The notes: generated by a model not told the origin, from the letters alone. Shown: positions 45,598 to 57,989, counted from the stretch's first letter. The stretch is 64,000 nucleotides of DNA from Planoprotostelium fungivorum (GCA_003024175.1 MDYQ01000812.1:62001-126000), one strand, 5' to 3'. Numbers and translations: made by a program.

Positions 45598-48500
45598 TTA
45601 TCTGTATCCATCCTTCAACATGGACAGCAGAGATCCTTTCGGTTTGGTCTGAACAGGTGTTGTCTTTGGCTTCGCTCTCACTGCGGCTGGCTTGTTGTTG
45701 TTGTTGTTGGTGTTCGTCTTCTCTTGAAGCACCGGCGCTTGCTTCTCAAAGTTGATGAGACCACTCGCGGTCGGTGTATTTGTTGCTGTCTTCTGCGTCT
45801 TAGTGGCAATTTCCATCCTGCGTCTCTGATGTCTGGCGATGAGACCGCTGTTGCTCAGAGATGTCGGCTTCTTCGTGCGAGTGGCACAGCTCGTCTGCAT
45901 ACATGAGAACCTCTTCATGATGAGATGGATGTCTCACCTGCGATAAGAGGCTGAGCGACTCTTCTGTCATGAGCTTCTCCGGCAGAGGAAGGGACGACAT
46001 CTGATGACGTCACATCACCATCATCACACGTGAACTCACCAGCTCGGCTCTCTCGGCTCTCATGATGGAAGCGTGTCTCTTCTCCAAGAAATCTTCTTCC
46101 TCCTCCTCCTCGGCGTCGTCCCACAGAGAAACGTCCGCCCTCTCTTCCTGGAAGAAGTTGAAGAACTGCGGTGGCTCGTTCTCCTTGTCCGCTCGGCTGC
46201 GAGCCGCGCGGTTCAGTTCCTGCGACTCCTCAGTCCCAATTTTCGAGAATCAATTCGAATCAATTCATACCTCGTTGGTCGGCCCCTCGTCATCATCTGA
46301 ATCAAAGGCAGCACCGCGAGCGTTCTTCTTTCTATTTCTCCAGGCGCCGCGGACGATTCTCAACATCTTCCTCGTCTCTTCAGTATCCTCCATGGCTTCT
46401 AATTTCCTGATCTCCTTGGCCAGCTCCTCTGACATCTCTTCCTCCTACCGAAGTGAGTCACGATGAGTCACGATGAGTCACGTGATCCCACCTCTTCGTC
46501 ACTGTCGGCCAGCATGTTCTTGTCGTATTCGTCCATTCCTTCCTCTTCTTCGTCGTCGCTGCCGCCTGAGAAATGTCGACATGATAATGTGATGGATAAT
46601 GCGTTGTGAGACTGTGTCGACATTTCTTCTCTCTCACCTGAGCCATCCTCTGACTCTTCGGCCTCCTGCTCGATGATCTCGGCGATTCTCTTCAGTCTCT
46701 CCAGTTTCCTCTTTCTCTTCTCCTCGATCTCAGCTGCACTCAATTTCGGAACGGATACGTTCGTGTCTTCCGTGACAGAGACATTGTGATCTGAACAGAG
46801 ATGAGATGATGAAGTTGATGATGTGATGATGATCGGATACCTTCTGTGGCGGAATCGGCAGACTCTTCATCAGAACCTTCTTCTTCTTCTCCTTCTCCTT
46901 CTTCTCCCTCTCCCTCTTCTCCCTCTCCCTCTTCTCCCGACTCCTCCTGAAGACTTCAACGACTGATCGTCTATCTCATCATCACCTCATCACTGCCCTC
47001 ATCGTGGCTGTCTTCTCCTTCCTCCCCTCCTGCTCCTCCTTCCTCCTCTTCTCCCTCGCTGTCTGATCTCTCTTCCACTGGCTTTTCCATCGTCGAGACA
47101 TCCATGGTAAGTGTCTGTTGTAGATGTAGCCATCCTGACTCTTCTCCTTCCTTCTCTTTCGTTGTCTCTTCCATCTGTGATTGTGTGTAATGCAAGTGTA
47201 GATCGGTCTTAGCCGGTGAAAGATCTTTCTCCGAAATTTCATCCAAGTCCTGGGTACATTCTGTGGGAGCACGGAAGATGGAGGGTGCTGGAAAAATCAG
47301 CGAAATTTCCGTCGTCATCTCACCGATCGAGGGCGGCTGGGGGGCCGGTGTCGACGTGATGATTTTCTCGGAAATTTCCGTCACTTCTTCCTCCTCTCTC
47401 TCTGGTGAATCTGGCACGACGACCAACAGATCACCCGTTCCATAGTCGAACTCTTCATCGGATGCATCAGGATCATGATCGGGTCCGCTTCGCTCGATAT
47501 AGAGGGGAGCTTCGGACAGGTTCTTCTCCTTGACGACGGAAGGTCTTTAGAGGTTCAGATGAGATGCATGATGATGGACGGACCTCAGACTCTTGAAGGT
47601 GGTCTCTCTTCTCTTCTGCCAGAGGTTGGACAGCTCGGCGACGCCCATTGGAGCGGCTTGAATCTCATCGACCACGATGTCATTCGCTTCCGTCACATCA
47701 GATGCAGATGAAGAAAAAGATGAGCTCACAGCGCATGATCTTTGAAGTGTCCATGTGTAAATCTAACATCCTGTCTTCCATACGCTGTTTCCCCTGATTT
47801 TTTGAGTCGAACATCGTCATGTCATCGGTTCACATCATCTTCGGACTCTCGTTTGGATTTAGAGGTCTTAGCTCTCTTTGCGGGCTTCTCCTCGCAGATC
47901 TTTCTCTGCGCTTCTTCTGCATCTTTCTGCATCCTCTATAAATCGCATGATGTGAGTGTGAATGACTCACGCTGGGGACGTAGCCGTCGTCTTCGTCGTC
48001 ACCCATGAGGAATCCTTGTGCATTCTCCTTGATGAGCTCCAACAGATCTCTCTCTGGTTTCCTCTTCTGATCATGCAAATTAGATCTTGTGATTGGATCC
48101 TGCGATTTCCTCACCTTTGATTTCTTGGGGGTCTTTTCGGGTTTGTCTGCATCATCATCCTTGGTCTTCTTCTTCTTACTTTTTAGCTTCTTCGATTGCT
48201 TTTTCTTCTTCTCCGCCTTTTTCTTCTTCTTCTTTTCCTTCTCTTCGTCTACCTTTTCCTCCTCCTCATCTTGATTTCTTTCCTCGGTTTCCATTGGTGT
48301 CTGCTCTTTTTCCTCTTCCTCAGATTCTTCGGCCTCCTTCTGTTTCGGCTGTACCTTCTTTGATGTCGCCTGCGCCGTATCAGTATCATCGAATCGGGAC
48401 GATTCGCAAACCTCAATGTGTCTCTCCATCTCTCGGGTCTCAGCTTTGTCTGGAACTTCTGGCACCACATCTTCCTCTTCATCATTGCCAAACTCCTCCT

Positions 48501-48699
48501 CCAATTCAAAGTCATCCAATTCCTTCAGCTGATCGGCCATTCTCTTCTGTCGTAGTTCTTCCTCTCTAGTCACAGTGGGAGTCGCCTTTACCTTCTGCTG
48601 GGCTACGTTCTCATTTTCCTCTTCCTCTGAAGATTCCCCTTGACTCGATACCTCCATCTCCTTCTCTTCAGAGGTGAAGATGTCGTCCAATGCGACCAT
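45598..48699 (-). CDS. Acidic Claspin/Mrc1-like replication-checkpoint protein
   Basis: A long, highly charged protein with runs of Glu and Lys, starting MVALDDIFTSEEKEMEVSSQ. Lysine-rich, nuclear-signal-like stretches follow (KKKKKKAEKKKKQSKKLKSK). Later parts include LLELIKENAQGFLMGDDEDD, IAEIIEQEAEESEDG, GMDEYDKNMLADSDEE, ARGAAFDSDDDEGPTNE, ISLW-like DVSLWDDAEEEEEDFLEK and ESLSLLSQ, ending GSLLSMLKDGYR. The order of an acidic block, a DEYDKN..DSDEE segment and a basic C-terminus resembles Claspin/Mrc1, a mediator between stalled forks and Chk1. That identity is moderate, because charged composition alone can mislead. About ten introns; one contains three TGAGTCACGA units. Confidence 0.55.
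46452..46490. repeat. Triple 10-bp repeat TGAGTCACGA in Claspin-like intron
   Basis: Three near-perfect tandem units, the last running into CACGTGA. TGAGTCA equals the AP-1 consensus, but position within an intron next to the splice donor makes a regulatory role only a possibility. Confidence 0.7.
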
Positions 48700-48839
48700 C
48701 TTGGCTCTGTTTGCTGTGGTTTGAATTTGAAGAGGATTTCAAACGGTCTGTGGCGGGAAAATGAATTCTCGGTGTAAAGAGAATAAATCCTGAAAAAGCG
48801 AGAATATCACAAAGACGGACACCTCATGTGGAGTAGAAC

Positions 48840-51800
48840 ATGAGACGACAGTTGATTTTCTTAATCCCCCTATTGCTGCTCTATACCTCGGTGGGAGGCG
48901 ATACTTGCCAATGGACTCCATCTCAGTGTCGAATCACTGCGAATGTGACCAACAACTCGACGAATACGACAGAGCCTTCGTTCAATAATTCCAAATGCTG
49001 GAGCTGCGACCACGTGCCCACTTCTAACGATTCGATGGTCATCATCGGCGATACCATCACATTCCACAACAACAGCCAATATCGATCCATTCTTCTTCAA
49101 AAGTAAGTTGAATTCTCTTGTCGGTTTCTAATCTCCGATAAGGGCCTCTCTTTTTGGGAATGTGACCGTGATAACGGAATCAATTCAGATGTCCAATGAC
49201 TCGAAACTGCAACTCACTCATTTGCAATCAACAACAATGTCCATTGACCAATCATCGATCGACATCCCCGATGTTCTTTCAACTGATGCAAGCATTCGAT
49301 CATCACAATTGAAGATATCGAATTCATGGAGCTTTAATCAAGCAGAGTTATCATCTCACTCCACAATCGGTGCGTATGACTATAGTCATAAAACGATTTG
49401 ATTCATTGTGAAATCACAGATGGTGGAAACACTACCGGCGCCAGATTGATAGTCCAACAATCTAAAACAAATTTCCAACGTCTCATCCTGAGCGATCTAC
49501 TCTCCCTTTCTTCCAGCTCAGAGGTGATCTCATGATGATGGACATCATGTGAACTCACCTCCACAGATGAATCAAGCCTTCTTGTCTTGCCATCAATTGA
49601 ATTCTTCGACATCCTCTCTGCAAGTTGATTCGAATGTCGAGAATTTGGTTTTCATGCACTTGTCTGATTCATCCATCCGTGAGTCCTCATCCTGCCGATC
49701 AAGAGTCATCGTCAAGAGGATATCTCTCTGATTCACAACAGGTGTGAGTGGGATCTTGACGATGCAAGCTGACGCCCGAATCTTCTTGGAGAGTTCTAAT
49801 GTGACGGCGAAAAGCCTGAACCAGATCGCTGGATCTACAACTCTTCTGCAAGCCAATTCGTCAAGATTCGATGTCACTACCGTACAAAACGTGGTAGCCC
49901 TCAATCTGAAAGATTCGCATTTCGGTGAGTTTTCACTCGAATCTACGTCGGAATCTGACGGTCAACAGCCGCGATCGACGTTCGTACGAAGTCTCTCACT
50001 TGTCTCAATTCCCAAGCCAAAATCGATACACTCAAAGTCAATACGGTCAGCTGTGGGCAGTCATCAGAGGTCACTGCCAGTAAGACTGATGCAGACACCG
50101 TACAATTGTCTTCTCAATGCAATTGGAAGGGTGTCAATCTGACTGCCAGCCGAGTCGTTGTAGATCACTCCACCCTGAGTGAGTACCTCGATGTTTTATC
50201 GCATTGAGACGCGAAGGTCTGGACGATCACTTGCAATCTACAACGTTCACCTCTGCCGATTCGGACCTCTCGTTGAATGTGTTGAACAGCGACGACATCA
50301 CCATAGAAGGTGTCTCCCTACAACTGACATCCATGCACGGCAAACAGATGTTGATGACGTCATCAAACGTCACTTCATCTTCTCTCATGGCGACTGATCT
50401 GGAGATGCTCGAATCGAGAGCGGGTGAGCGTTCAAATTTTAAATCTCCCGCTCAATTCGACAGTTTTGGATGAGATGACGGTGAATCACTTGAGCCTGAA
50501 CAATCTCTCCATCATCACTGTACCTATGATGCAGGTAACCATGGTGATCCCACTCTTCTTCTGACCACCGACAGGTGGATGAGTTCCAATCGGTGGGAGG
50601 ATCGATCAAGACGAATTCGATCACTCTACAACGAGGCGGAACGAGCACGATCGAGACGCTAGGCATGACGCCGTACACTCGAAATAGCCCCATATCCTTT
50701 TACGTCATGAAAGAACATCGATTGAGGGGAACTCTGTCTTCACCTCACTTGCAATTCTCCTCCATCGGTGCGTCCATTCTTTTATTTAGATTTATTCTTC
50801 TGACGAGTGAAAGGTGCCAGCTTATCTGTGGACATCCAACAGTCGAGCAGTATCACCCTCACAAAGTGAAATCTCATCAGAAACTCGTCGAAACTTCATC
50901 GATCCGACTGACACGCGTAAGGTGGACTACCGTACACGGTCCCTCCCGCACTCTATCCACGACAAATTTCATCATCAGTGACACGACATTTTCACGTGCA
51001 TCTACAATGATAGACACCTTTGTCGCCGATCTGTCAGCCAGCGAGAGTGGTCTCATCAGTGGTAACTTATCTCTACCCTACAAGCCCATCAACCAACAGA
51101 ATTCCATCGAGATTCGACTCAAAGGTGATGACGTGTGATGACGTCACGATTTACGTGGAGCAGGAAAGTGGGTGTTGGACGATCCCAACGTGAATTCACC
51201 TCAGACGAGTGGAATGATCAAGGCGGGGGATTCAACCTGGAACGTCAGAAGGAGAGTCAATTGGAATCTGGTCTACGTCAATGTAGACACACTCAACATC
51301 TCCTGCGACGGTGGTGAGATTTTCACATCGTCGATGTGCATCGCATCCATCGTCACATCGTGGGATGAACATCGATGATGTTGAAGAGAGACAGAGAAAC
51401 AGTGCAGTGATTCGGAGGCCATGATCGCAGCGTTCGATTGTAACATCTACCTGAAGAATCTAAAATTAGACATCAACTATATTCCACCCAAGGGTTCCAT
51501 CAGCATCGTCTACGCCCTAGCCGTGTCACAGGTGACGTCATCACGTGACCGTGTCACACGGTCACATTGAAATGAAACAGTTCTACAACTCGAATATCAC
51601 GGGAGTTTTCGCATGTCCCAGCGTAGAGCGGATTTTGACTACCATCTACACCATCATGGTGCGTCCATCTACAACGCCATTTTCTCATCTCTTCAGTTCC
51701 AATACAAATTAGACCAAGCCTTCACGACCACGTCACCCCTCATCAGTTGGACTGAAGATCAGAAAGATATCTTAGTTCAGCCCAACGATATCTTCAACGA

Positions 51801-53024
51801 CGGTCTCTGTGGTATCAAGATCCACTCCCTGCACATCAATTACAAGAACAAACTCTACACTACAACCGGCCAATCGATCATCGTTCCTTACGATGAGAAG
51901 AACTCCTGCGAACCACCCTTGATCTACTACTGGTCGGCCGGAACGACTCCGAAATGTCGGTGAAATTTCGGAAGACGAATCTGACTCGTTGTAGACGACT
52001 ACAAGGTTACTTCGACGAACGCGAGTGCGGTGGTAGAACCGAAGGCCATCAAACAAGCCGTATCGAATGAAACATTCAAATGGGAGGGATCAGAGGTGCG
52101 TCTACAACGTTGTAGTCTGACGAAAATGACGTTACGATAGATCCACGACGTCAATATCACTTGGAGATACGAAGAGATGAAGCGAGTGGCTCCATCTTGC
52201 CCCCCTCCATCTTACATTCGATTCAAGTATGACAACACGACCACACCTTACGTCAACGTCTCTTCAGAGAACATCCGTCTGTCTTATCCAAAGATATGCA
52301 ACACGGAGAAGGTGATGATGAAGATGATGCACGATGGAGATGGTTGATGGTGTTGATGATGAAGCAGGTGGTGTACCAATTGGTGTGGATGATCAATGGA
52401 ATGCAATACGAGAATGGATGGAGTCAATACAGTCAATACATACTACCACAAGCTCCTCCCACCCTGCAGTGGAGACAAGAAGGGAATTCGTGGACCAGCC
52501 GCATTGCAGTGACTTACGATTGTGGTGATTGCAGTGACGTCAGGGCTCACATTCGTCTCAACAACTCTCAAGTTCTATATCAAGTGAGCTCATTCACATC
52601 ATCATCTACCACATCATCACATCATCATTTAGTACATCATCACATCTTCGCATCATCATCCTACAATCATGATCTCATGTCAACATCGACATCACGATCA
52701 TCATCTCATCTTCTATAGAAAACGGAACCGCATAGCCAAGGAGAGGCAGCCTTCGATGTCTCGGGAGGTCATCACTCTAAATTCCATGCATCGGTCATCT
52801 GTGATTATCAAGGCGTTCTCAACGTATCGTCTCCTCCCCTCGATTTCCAAACGAGTCGACAGCTGCAGTGGCCAGCCTTTGTCTTTCCCCTCATCCTCTT
52901 TCTCATCTCCCTCGTTGTCATCTGGACCTTCAGGAAGTTGAGAACGTACCGAAAGAGGAGAGGGTACATCGTCGTGAATGGAGGACATTACCACGCGGAT
53001 GATTCACTGATTGTCGATCGATAA
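48840..53024 (+). CDS. Large type I membrane glycoprotein, unknown function
   Basis: A signal peptide (QLIFLIPLLLLYTSVGGDTC) is followed by a very long extracellular part with many NxS/T sequons (NVTNNSTNTTEPSFNNSKC) and repeated short strand-turn units such as LHLSDSS-like HLSDSSIRVSGILTMQADA and SRFDVTTVQNVVALNLKDSH, suggesting a beta-helix. Near the C-terminus is a cysteine-containing domain (KICNTEKVVYQLVWMING, TYDCGDCSDVRAHIRLNNS), then one membrane helix (WPAFVFPLILFLISLVVIW) and a short basic tail (FRKLRTYRKRRGYIVVNGG). About 15 short introns. It begins 141 bp from the divergent Claspin-like gene, implying a shared promoter. It could be an adhesion or sensing receptor. Confidence 0.75.
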
Positions 53025-53100
53025 AATGAGAGAGATGGAGTCGTCATTTATCACGTGATTTAGTGTTGGAGATGATGATTGGGTACAGATTGAGTTGTGA

Positions 53101-53540
53101 TTAGAAGCGATCGCCCTCGATTGGCTTTTGTTTTGGCTTTTGCATTGCCATTCCTACTTTGGGTGAGACACATTCGCTCCATCGCTCGAAGTCTTTCCAA
53201 CAATAGAGAGGTGGCCGCAGGGTCTGTACTCCGTCCATACACTTTAAAAGAGTCTCCGTGTCTCTGATGTCGATCAACTGCATTACAGTGCGAATAATCA
53301 CCTTGGACATACAGATCTACCGATGCAATAGAGGGTATCTTCGGATACTTTCTTACATCTGTTTCTCTCTGACATGTCTTGGTTCAATCCACCCGTAAGA
53401 CCCCTCCTCTGGCATACATAGTTCTCTTCAACGAGTTTCTTACACGAAGGATATTCTCTCAGGAACGCAATCTTCTGATCCTGAAATGCCTCTAGAGCGT
53501 TGAGTATCTGATCGCTCTGATCTGAGTCTCTCATCGACAT
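53101..53540 (-). CDS. Twin-CX9C (CHCH-type) small protein
   Basis: A short protein with three CX9C spacings: CKKLVEENYVC, CKKVSEDTLYC and CWKDFERWSEC. Pairs of CX9C helices are the hallmark of mitochondrial intermembrane-space proteins oxidised by the Mia40 relay. Removing a 35 nt intron (starting GTATGTCC) joins the first two motifs to the third in frame. There is no presequence, as is usual for this class. The exact member (assembly factor or complex I/IV subunit) cannot be told. It lies just downstream of, and on the same strand as, the GH88 gene's reading direction, with no functional link evident. Confidence 0.72.
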
Positions 53541-53697
53541 CTTGAAGATCTGATCTGTGGTAAAAGATTTTGGAAGGGTCACGTGACACCATCTCTTCCT
53601 CCACAGCTGTGACCACATGATAAAGACGTCACACCGAACACGAACAGTGGTCTTGGACTTGGCTAAAAAGAAAGAGTTACAGCTGCTGATTTATCGA

Positions 53698-55079
53698 TTA
53701 CAGTGTGGCCACGATCTCCTTGTAGTAAGTGATGGACTCGAGGTAGTAGTAGTCTCCCCACGAGATTCCAGTGTTCTGCTTGTTGGCGGGAACGTCTCTC
53801 GATCCCTGTCTCAGAAGAGACTGCCACGTGTGGTCGGTCGAGTTGAGGTAAGGTGAGCTGGACATCTCCTTCATCAGGTAGTGTGCCTTCTCAAAGTAGA
53901 TCGAATCTGCTGGCTTGTCCTCTGTCAGAGCCATGCGTAAGAGACCGGCGAGAAGAGGAGCTGAAGCAGAGGTGTCTCTGGGCTTGTTCCTGAGAAGGAT
54001 GAGTGATGATGTTGACTCGATCGTGCTCACTTGTCCGGATCATCAAAGTCCCAGACGGCGACGTAAGAGCCGTCGGCGGCGGGGAGCTGGTGGTCGATCC
54101 AGTATTGAGTCACTTGCTCGAAGAGCTGCTTGAACTCTGGCAGCTGTGTCCACTTGTACATGTAGGCGTAACCGTAGACGAGCCAGGCGTGACCTCTGCC
54201 CCAAGTGCTGAAGGCAGAGTATCTGTTGGAATTTAATGATTGCGTTGTAGATGGATGTCTCACCCCTGCTGAGTTCCTCTCACGAGGGGTCGACCGTTGG
54301 TGACGGACATGTCTAAGACGTGGAAGGATCCTCCGTCTTCTCTCAAGAACCATTTGGCCGTGTTGCGAGCATGATCGAGAGCGATCTTCTGGAAGGTGGC
54401 GTTGCCGGTGAGCTTGTGGGCTACAAGGAGGAGCTCGAGATTCATCATGTTGTCGGTGATGACTGTGGATATTCGATCAGACAACGAGTTGATGGATGAT
54501 GTCAATCACCTTGATATGTGTTGGCTCGAGTTGACCACGACATGATAAGTTCAACGGCTGGGTTGTAACGAGTGGAGAGAGCAGCGGCAGCATTGACAAG
54601 GATCTGCTCCATGGAGGTGTTTCCGGTGAACTTGTAGTTGTTGCCGTAGATCGTCATGCAGATCATTCCCACGTCGTGAGAGTTAGTTCTGAACTGGTTG
54701 GATAAGAAGTATTCCTGATGAAATGATTAACATTCAAAATTGTCAATTCACGAATCATCCTCCATACCTGAAGACGGCTACCCTCGTCGAACCACTTCTG
54801 CTTCTTTCCGGTCAACTCATAGAGCATCCATGCACTGCCGACTCCGTAGTTGCTTCCCCACGATTCGTGATTGTTGTAATCTCCGGTAGACCAGAGACCA
54901 TCTGTTCCGGTTGTCTGTGGGTATGGCTTGTCTTTGCCGTATTGGATGTTGTCCAGCCACAGCTGCTCCTGAGCCTCAGCATACGCAATGATGTCGGTGA
55001 AGTCGACTGGCTCAAAGTTGGCAGGAAGGGCGCTGACACCAACGATGGCCAAAAGGACAAGAAGGGCGGTGCACCTCAT
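53698..55079 (-). CDS. GH88-family unsaturated glucuronyl hydrolase, secreted
   Basis: Hydrolyses unsaturated uronyl residues left by polysaccharide lyases. A signal peptide is clear (CTALLVLLAIVGVSALPANF). GH88 motifs include GLWSTGDYNNHESWGSNYGV, then ITDNMMNLELLLVAHKLTG with the aspartate used in the hydration mechanism, STWGRGHAWLVYGYAYMYKW, and DTSASAPLLAGLLRMAL with ISWGDYYYLESITYYKE. Length, about 400 residues, fits. Few introns, one with CATCTACAACGC. It diverges from a second GH88-like gene on the other side of a 383 bp gap. Confidence 0.88.
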
Positions 55080-55462
55080 GTTTCCCCGAGTGAAAGTAAA
55101 ATGTATCTCATCACGAGAAACCCTCTTCTAGAAGTTCCATCTCTATTTAGACTTCTCACCTTCTCAGCTTCTCTCTCATCAATCTTCCATATGTCCTGGG
55201 GCGTGGGAGGCTTGGTGACGACGAACGAGCATATTTACTTCGCATATTCTCCTTATTTTGACCCCAGCCGACGCTCAACCGTCTTCAGGGATAGGGGTCT
55301 GATGCCAGGTGAGAATGTCAAAAATGTGTGGGAGCGCGCCTAACGGAGAATTATTGATAGCAAATATCTTCTTGGAAGAAGAACGAGGAATCTGAGAGCC
55401 CGACAGTCAGCTCTTCTGAGTTGCGAAGTCATTTTTCTCTCTACCGAGTATCGAGTGCAAGC
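55080..55462. promoter_or_regulatory. Putative bidirectional promoter between two GH88-type genes
   Basis: The interval separates the ATGs of two divergent genes of the same enzyme family. No clear TATA box or repeated operator was found by eye. A shared regulatory region is inferred from layout only. Confidence 0.4.
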
Positions 55463-57476
55463 ATGAGAACTTTTGTGGTGAGAAGAGCATCATCACTTTA
55501 GACCTCTTCTGACGAAGATAGCTTCTCGTTGCCTCTCTGGCTGTCGCTGCCGCCTGGACCCCATATGATTATCGCCCAGCATATGCTCGCGCAGCCACTA
55601 AGGTCAAGGCCACCCTCTCTTCTGGTCTGCCACAGAATTTCCCCGTGAAGACGACACAAGATGGAACGAGTTGGATCACTACCACCAACACATCGAGAAC
55701 TCAGGGTTACTCTGCCGGTCTCGGCTGGCTCCTCTTTGAGGCCACCAACAACTCTGCCTGGTACGATCTCGCTGTCAACGCACAGTCCGGCCAGACTGCA
55801 TCTGGTTTTGACATCGGTCTCATCTCCAGTGTATCATACGGTAATCAATATCGCCTTTTGCAAACCCCCGCCGCCCTCACTGCATTGAAGAGCGCCGCCA
55901 CGAAGATGAATGCCAACTACAAGCCCACCGTATCATTCATCGCCTCTCGTGCCGCCGTTTACAACGCCAAGTTCGCCGCCCTCTTCGCCGAGAACATCGC
56001 CGATCTTCAGACGTTCTGGATCCTCCAATCCGCCAATGCATTAGACGCCACTCAATACAAGGTCGCCGTCAACACGACCAAGACCCATCTGGCTCAGACC
56101 CTCAGAAGCGATGGCTCTACATGGCAACTCGTCGAGATGAACTTTCAAAAGTTTTACGTCGTTGGAACGAGAGGAACCGTCACCGGCTGGGACGGTGATT
56201 CATCATCATCTAGAACCCAAGCCTTCGTCGTCCTTGGTCTCGCACTCGCCGCTGCCGGCACCGGTGACTCCACTTACTTCAAGGCCGCCACCGCTGCCGC
56301 CGATTACCTCATCCAGAAGACAAACGGATCGGTTCCCTACTTTGACGTGTCCGTCCAAACCCAGACGGACTCTTCTGCCGCCGCCGTCTTCTCTGCTGCC
56401 CTGTTGACTCTGTCGGCCAGCATACAAGAGACTACTTCTGGAAAGTACTTCCAAGCTGCCGACAGCCTCCTCAAGCAGCTCGAGGCTGGCTACACGGCCG
56501 GACCCAACCAAGTGTCCCTCCTGAACGGAGGAGTCTTCAACTGGCAGGCTGGTGATGTCAACACCGGTCTCATCGAGGGAGACTACTGGTATGTCAAGGT
56601 GAGATTTGAATTTCGAATCGAGCGGGAAATGACGACGGCAGGCTCTCAACCTGTATTCCAGAGCGGTGCCCGCATCTAGCCTGCCAGCCACCTCTTCGAC
56701 TTCATCTACAACGAGCTCCACCTCGTCGACCTCTTCCACCACCTCTTCGACCTCTTCCACCACCTCGTCGACTTCGTCTACAACGAGCTCCACCACATCC
56801 TCTACAACGAGCTCTACCACCTCGTCTACAACGGCCGCCCCCACGTCGAGCAGCACTTCCGCCCTGACCACTTCATCCTCGGCTGCCTCCACCGTTCCCA
56901 CCAAATCCGCCGTAGTGACCGCTGCTCAAGACGTAACGGTGAGTAACGGCTGTCACTCCTCGTCTGAAGGTCTCCAGGTCTTCAAGTTCGTCCTCAACCT
57001 CTTCGACAAGGAGATCTTCATCTCCATCATCGCTTCCGTCAGCAAGGTCAAGAGATCCGCCATCGTCATCATCAGTGAGTCGTTCGATCTACAACCAGCC
57101 AACTCATGTCTCTTCAGGCGTCACTTCCAACAAGAGATCCGACGTCGCCGTCGATTTTTACCTCGCCGACGATTCTGAGGCTGACATGTCGGCCGCCACT
57201 GCCTCTCTTCAAGACGCAGCCTCTCAGGCTCAGGCTAACCCCAGCTCGAACCCCTTCGTCGAGGCTGCCGCCAGCTTGAACGTCACCGCCTTCAGCGTGT
57301 CCGATTTCAGTCAGTCGACCCAAATGGCCACCTTCACTCAGTCGGCTACCGTGGCCGATGCTCCCACTTACACCGGGCCGATCGACACGACACCAGGAAA
57401 TGTCGTGGGAGCCGCAGAACAGAAGATGATCTCTTGGATCGTCGCCCTTCTGTCTATCTTCTTGGTTCTGTATTGA
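55463..57476 (+). CDS. GH88-like protein with Ser/Thr linker and hydrophobic C-terminal tail
   Basis: Splicing a first intron of about 44 nt after ATGAGAACTTTTGTG gives a signal peptide LLVASLAVAAAWTP. The catalytic-like domain has GYSAGLGWLLFEATNNSAWY, GFDIGLISSVSYGN (aspartate retained), RTQAFVVLGLALAAAG, DSSAAAVFSAALLTLSASIQ and GDYWYVKALN, the GH88 pattern. A linker built of TTSS/STSS units follows, then a distinct domain (KEIFISIIASVSKVKRSAIV, VAVDFYLADDSEADMSA) and a hydrophobic end (ISWIVALLSIFLVLY) with nothing after it, as for a GPI-anchored protein. Probably a surface-attached version of the divergent neighbour. Confidence 0.82.
56694..56845 (+). repeat. Coding Ser/Thr minisatellite in the GH88-like gene
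   Basis: Repeated 12-15 bp units such as TCTACAACGAGCTCCACC and ACCTCTTCGACC encode the STTSS linker. Four copies of the TCTACAACG word common in this window's introns are embedded here in coding sequence. Confidence 0.85.
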
Positions 57477-57989
57477 TAAAGTTGGTATGTTAGTTTGAAG
57501 AACGTCTATAACATGATGATCGTCGTGAGATGAAGTGGATGTTAAAACTTGAGCGTGTGAGATGGGATGGACGGTGAATTGGAATAGACGAACGGGCGGT
57601 CGAATGGAGTCCGACGGAAAAGGTGATGTTCGATGAAAAGAGATGATGTTGACGACAAGTGGAGCGCCTTGTGAGAGTGACTATGTTGACAGACCGTATC
57701 GGATATAATCACAAAGAATACGTACCGAAGTAGGACACAATCGACCCTCTTTGTACGGAAGTGACGATGTTGACGTCCTGAACTTTGCAATCCTGAACCA
57801 CAGCAACAAGCTGCAGCTTTTTTTTCGAAATGTGGCCTCGTCTGCCGCTTTATCAGCCACAGGGGACCCAGGTGGATCTAAAGGTGAGAGATGGATCTGA
57901 GATGATGAATAATCGATGAAATCTCCAAGCAACGAGCGGATTAGTCCTTCCGGTCGTTGATCGTAACTCGGCCTCTGAATGATAAAGAG
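57477..57989. other. Gene-free stretch upstream of the histidine kinase
   Basis: Likely 3' flank of the GH88-like gene and promoter of the kinase. Minus-strand frames here (one containing LSPLDPPGSPVADKAADEAT) are short and shift; no gene can be supported. Confidence 0.45.

Noticed and set aside
46062-46466. Serine-rich plus-strand frame
   Set aside because: It is the antisense of acidic, Glu/Asp-rich Claspin-like exons; GAA/GAT runs read as serine-rich frames on the other strand.
48089-48569. Phenylalanine-rich hydrophobic plus-strand frame resembling membrane helices
   Set aside because: Antisense of lysine codons (AAG/AAA give CTT/TTT) in the Claspin-like gene.
57542-57932. Minus-strand frames with possible exon (QLVAVVQDCKVQDVNIV)
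   Set aside because: Needs several uncertain joins, no ATG that fits, no family similarity; left as intergenic.
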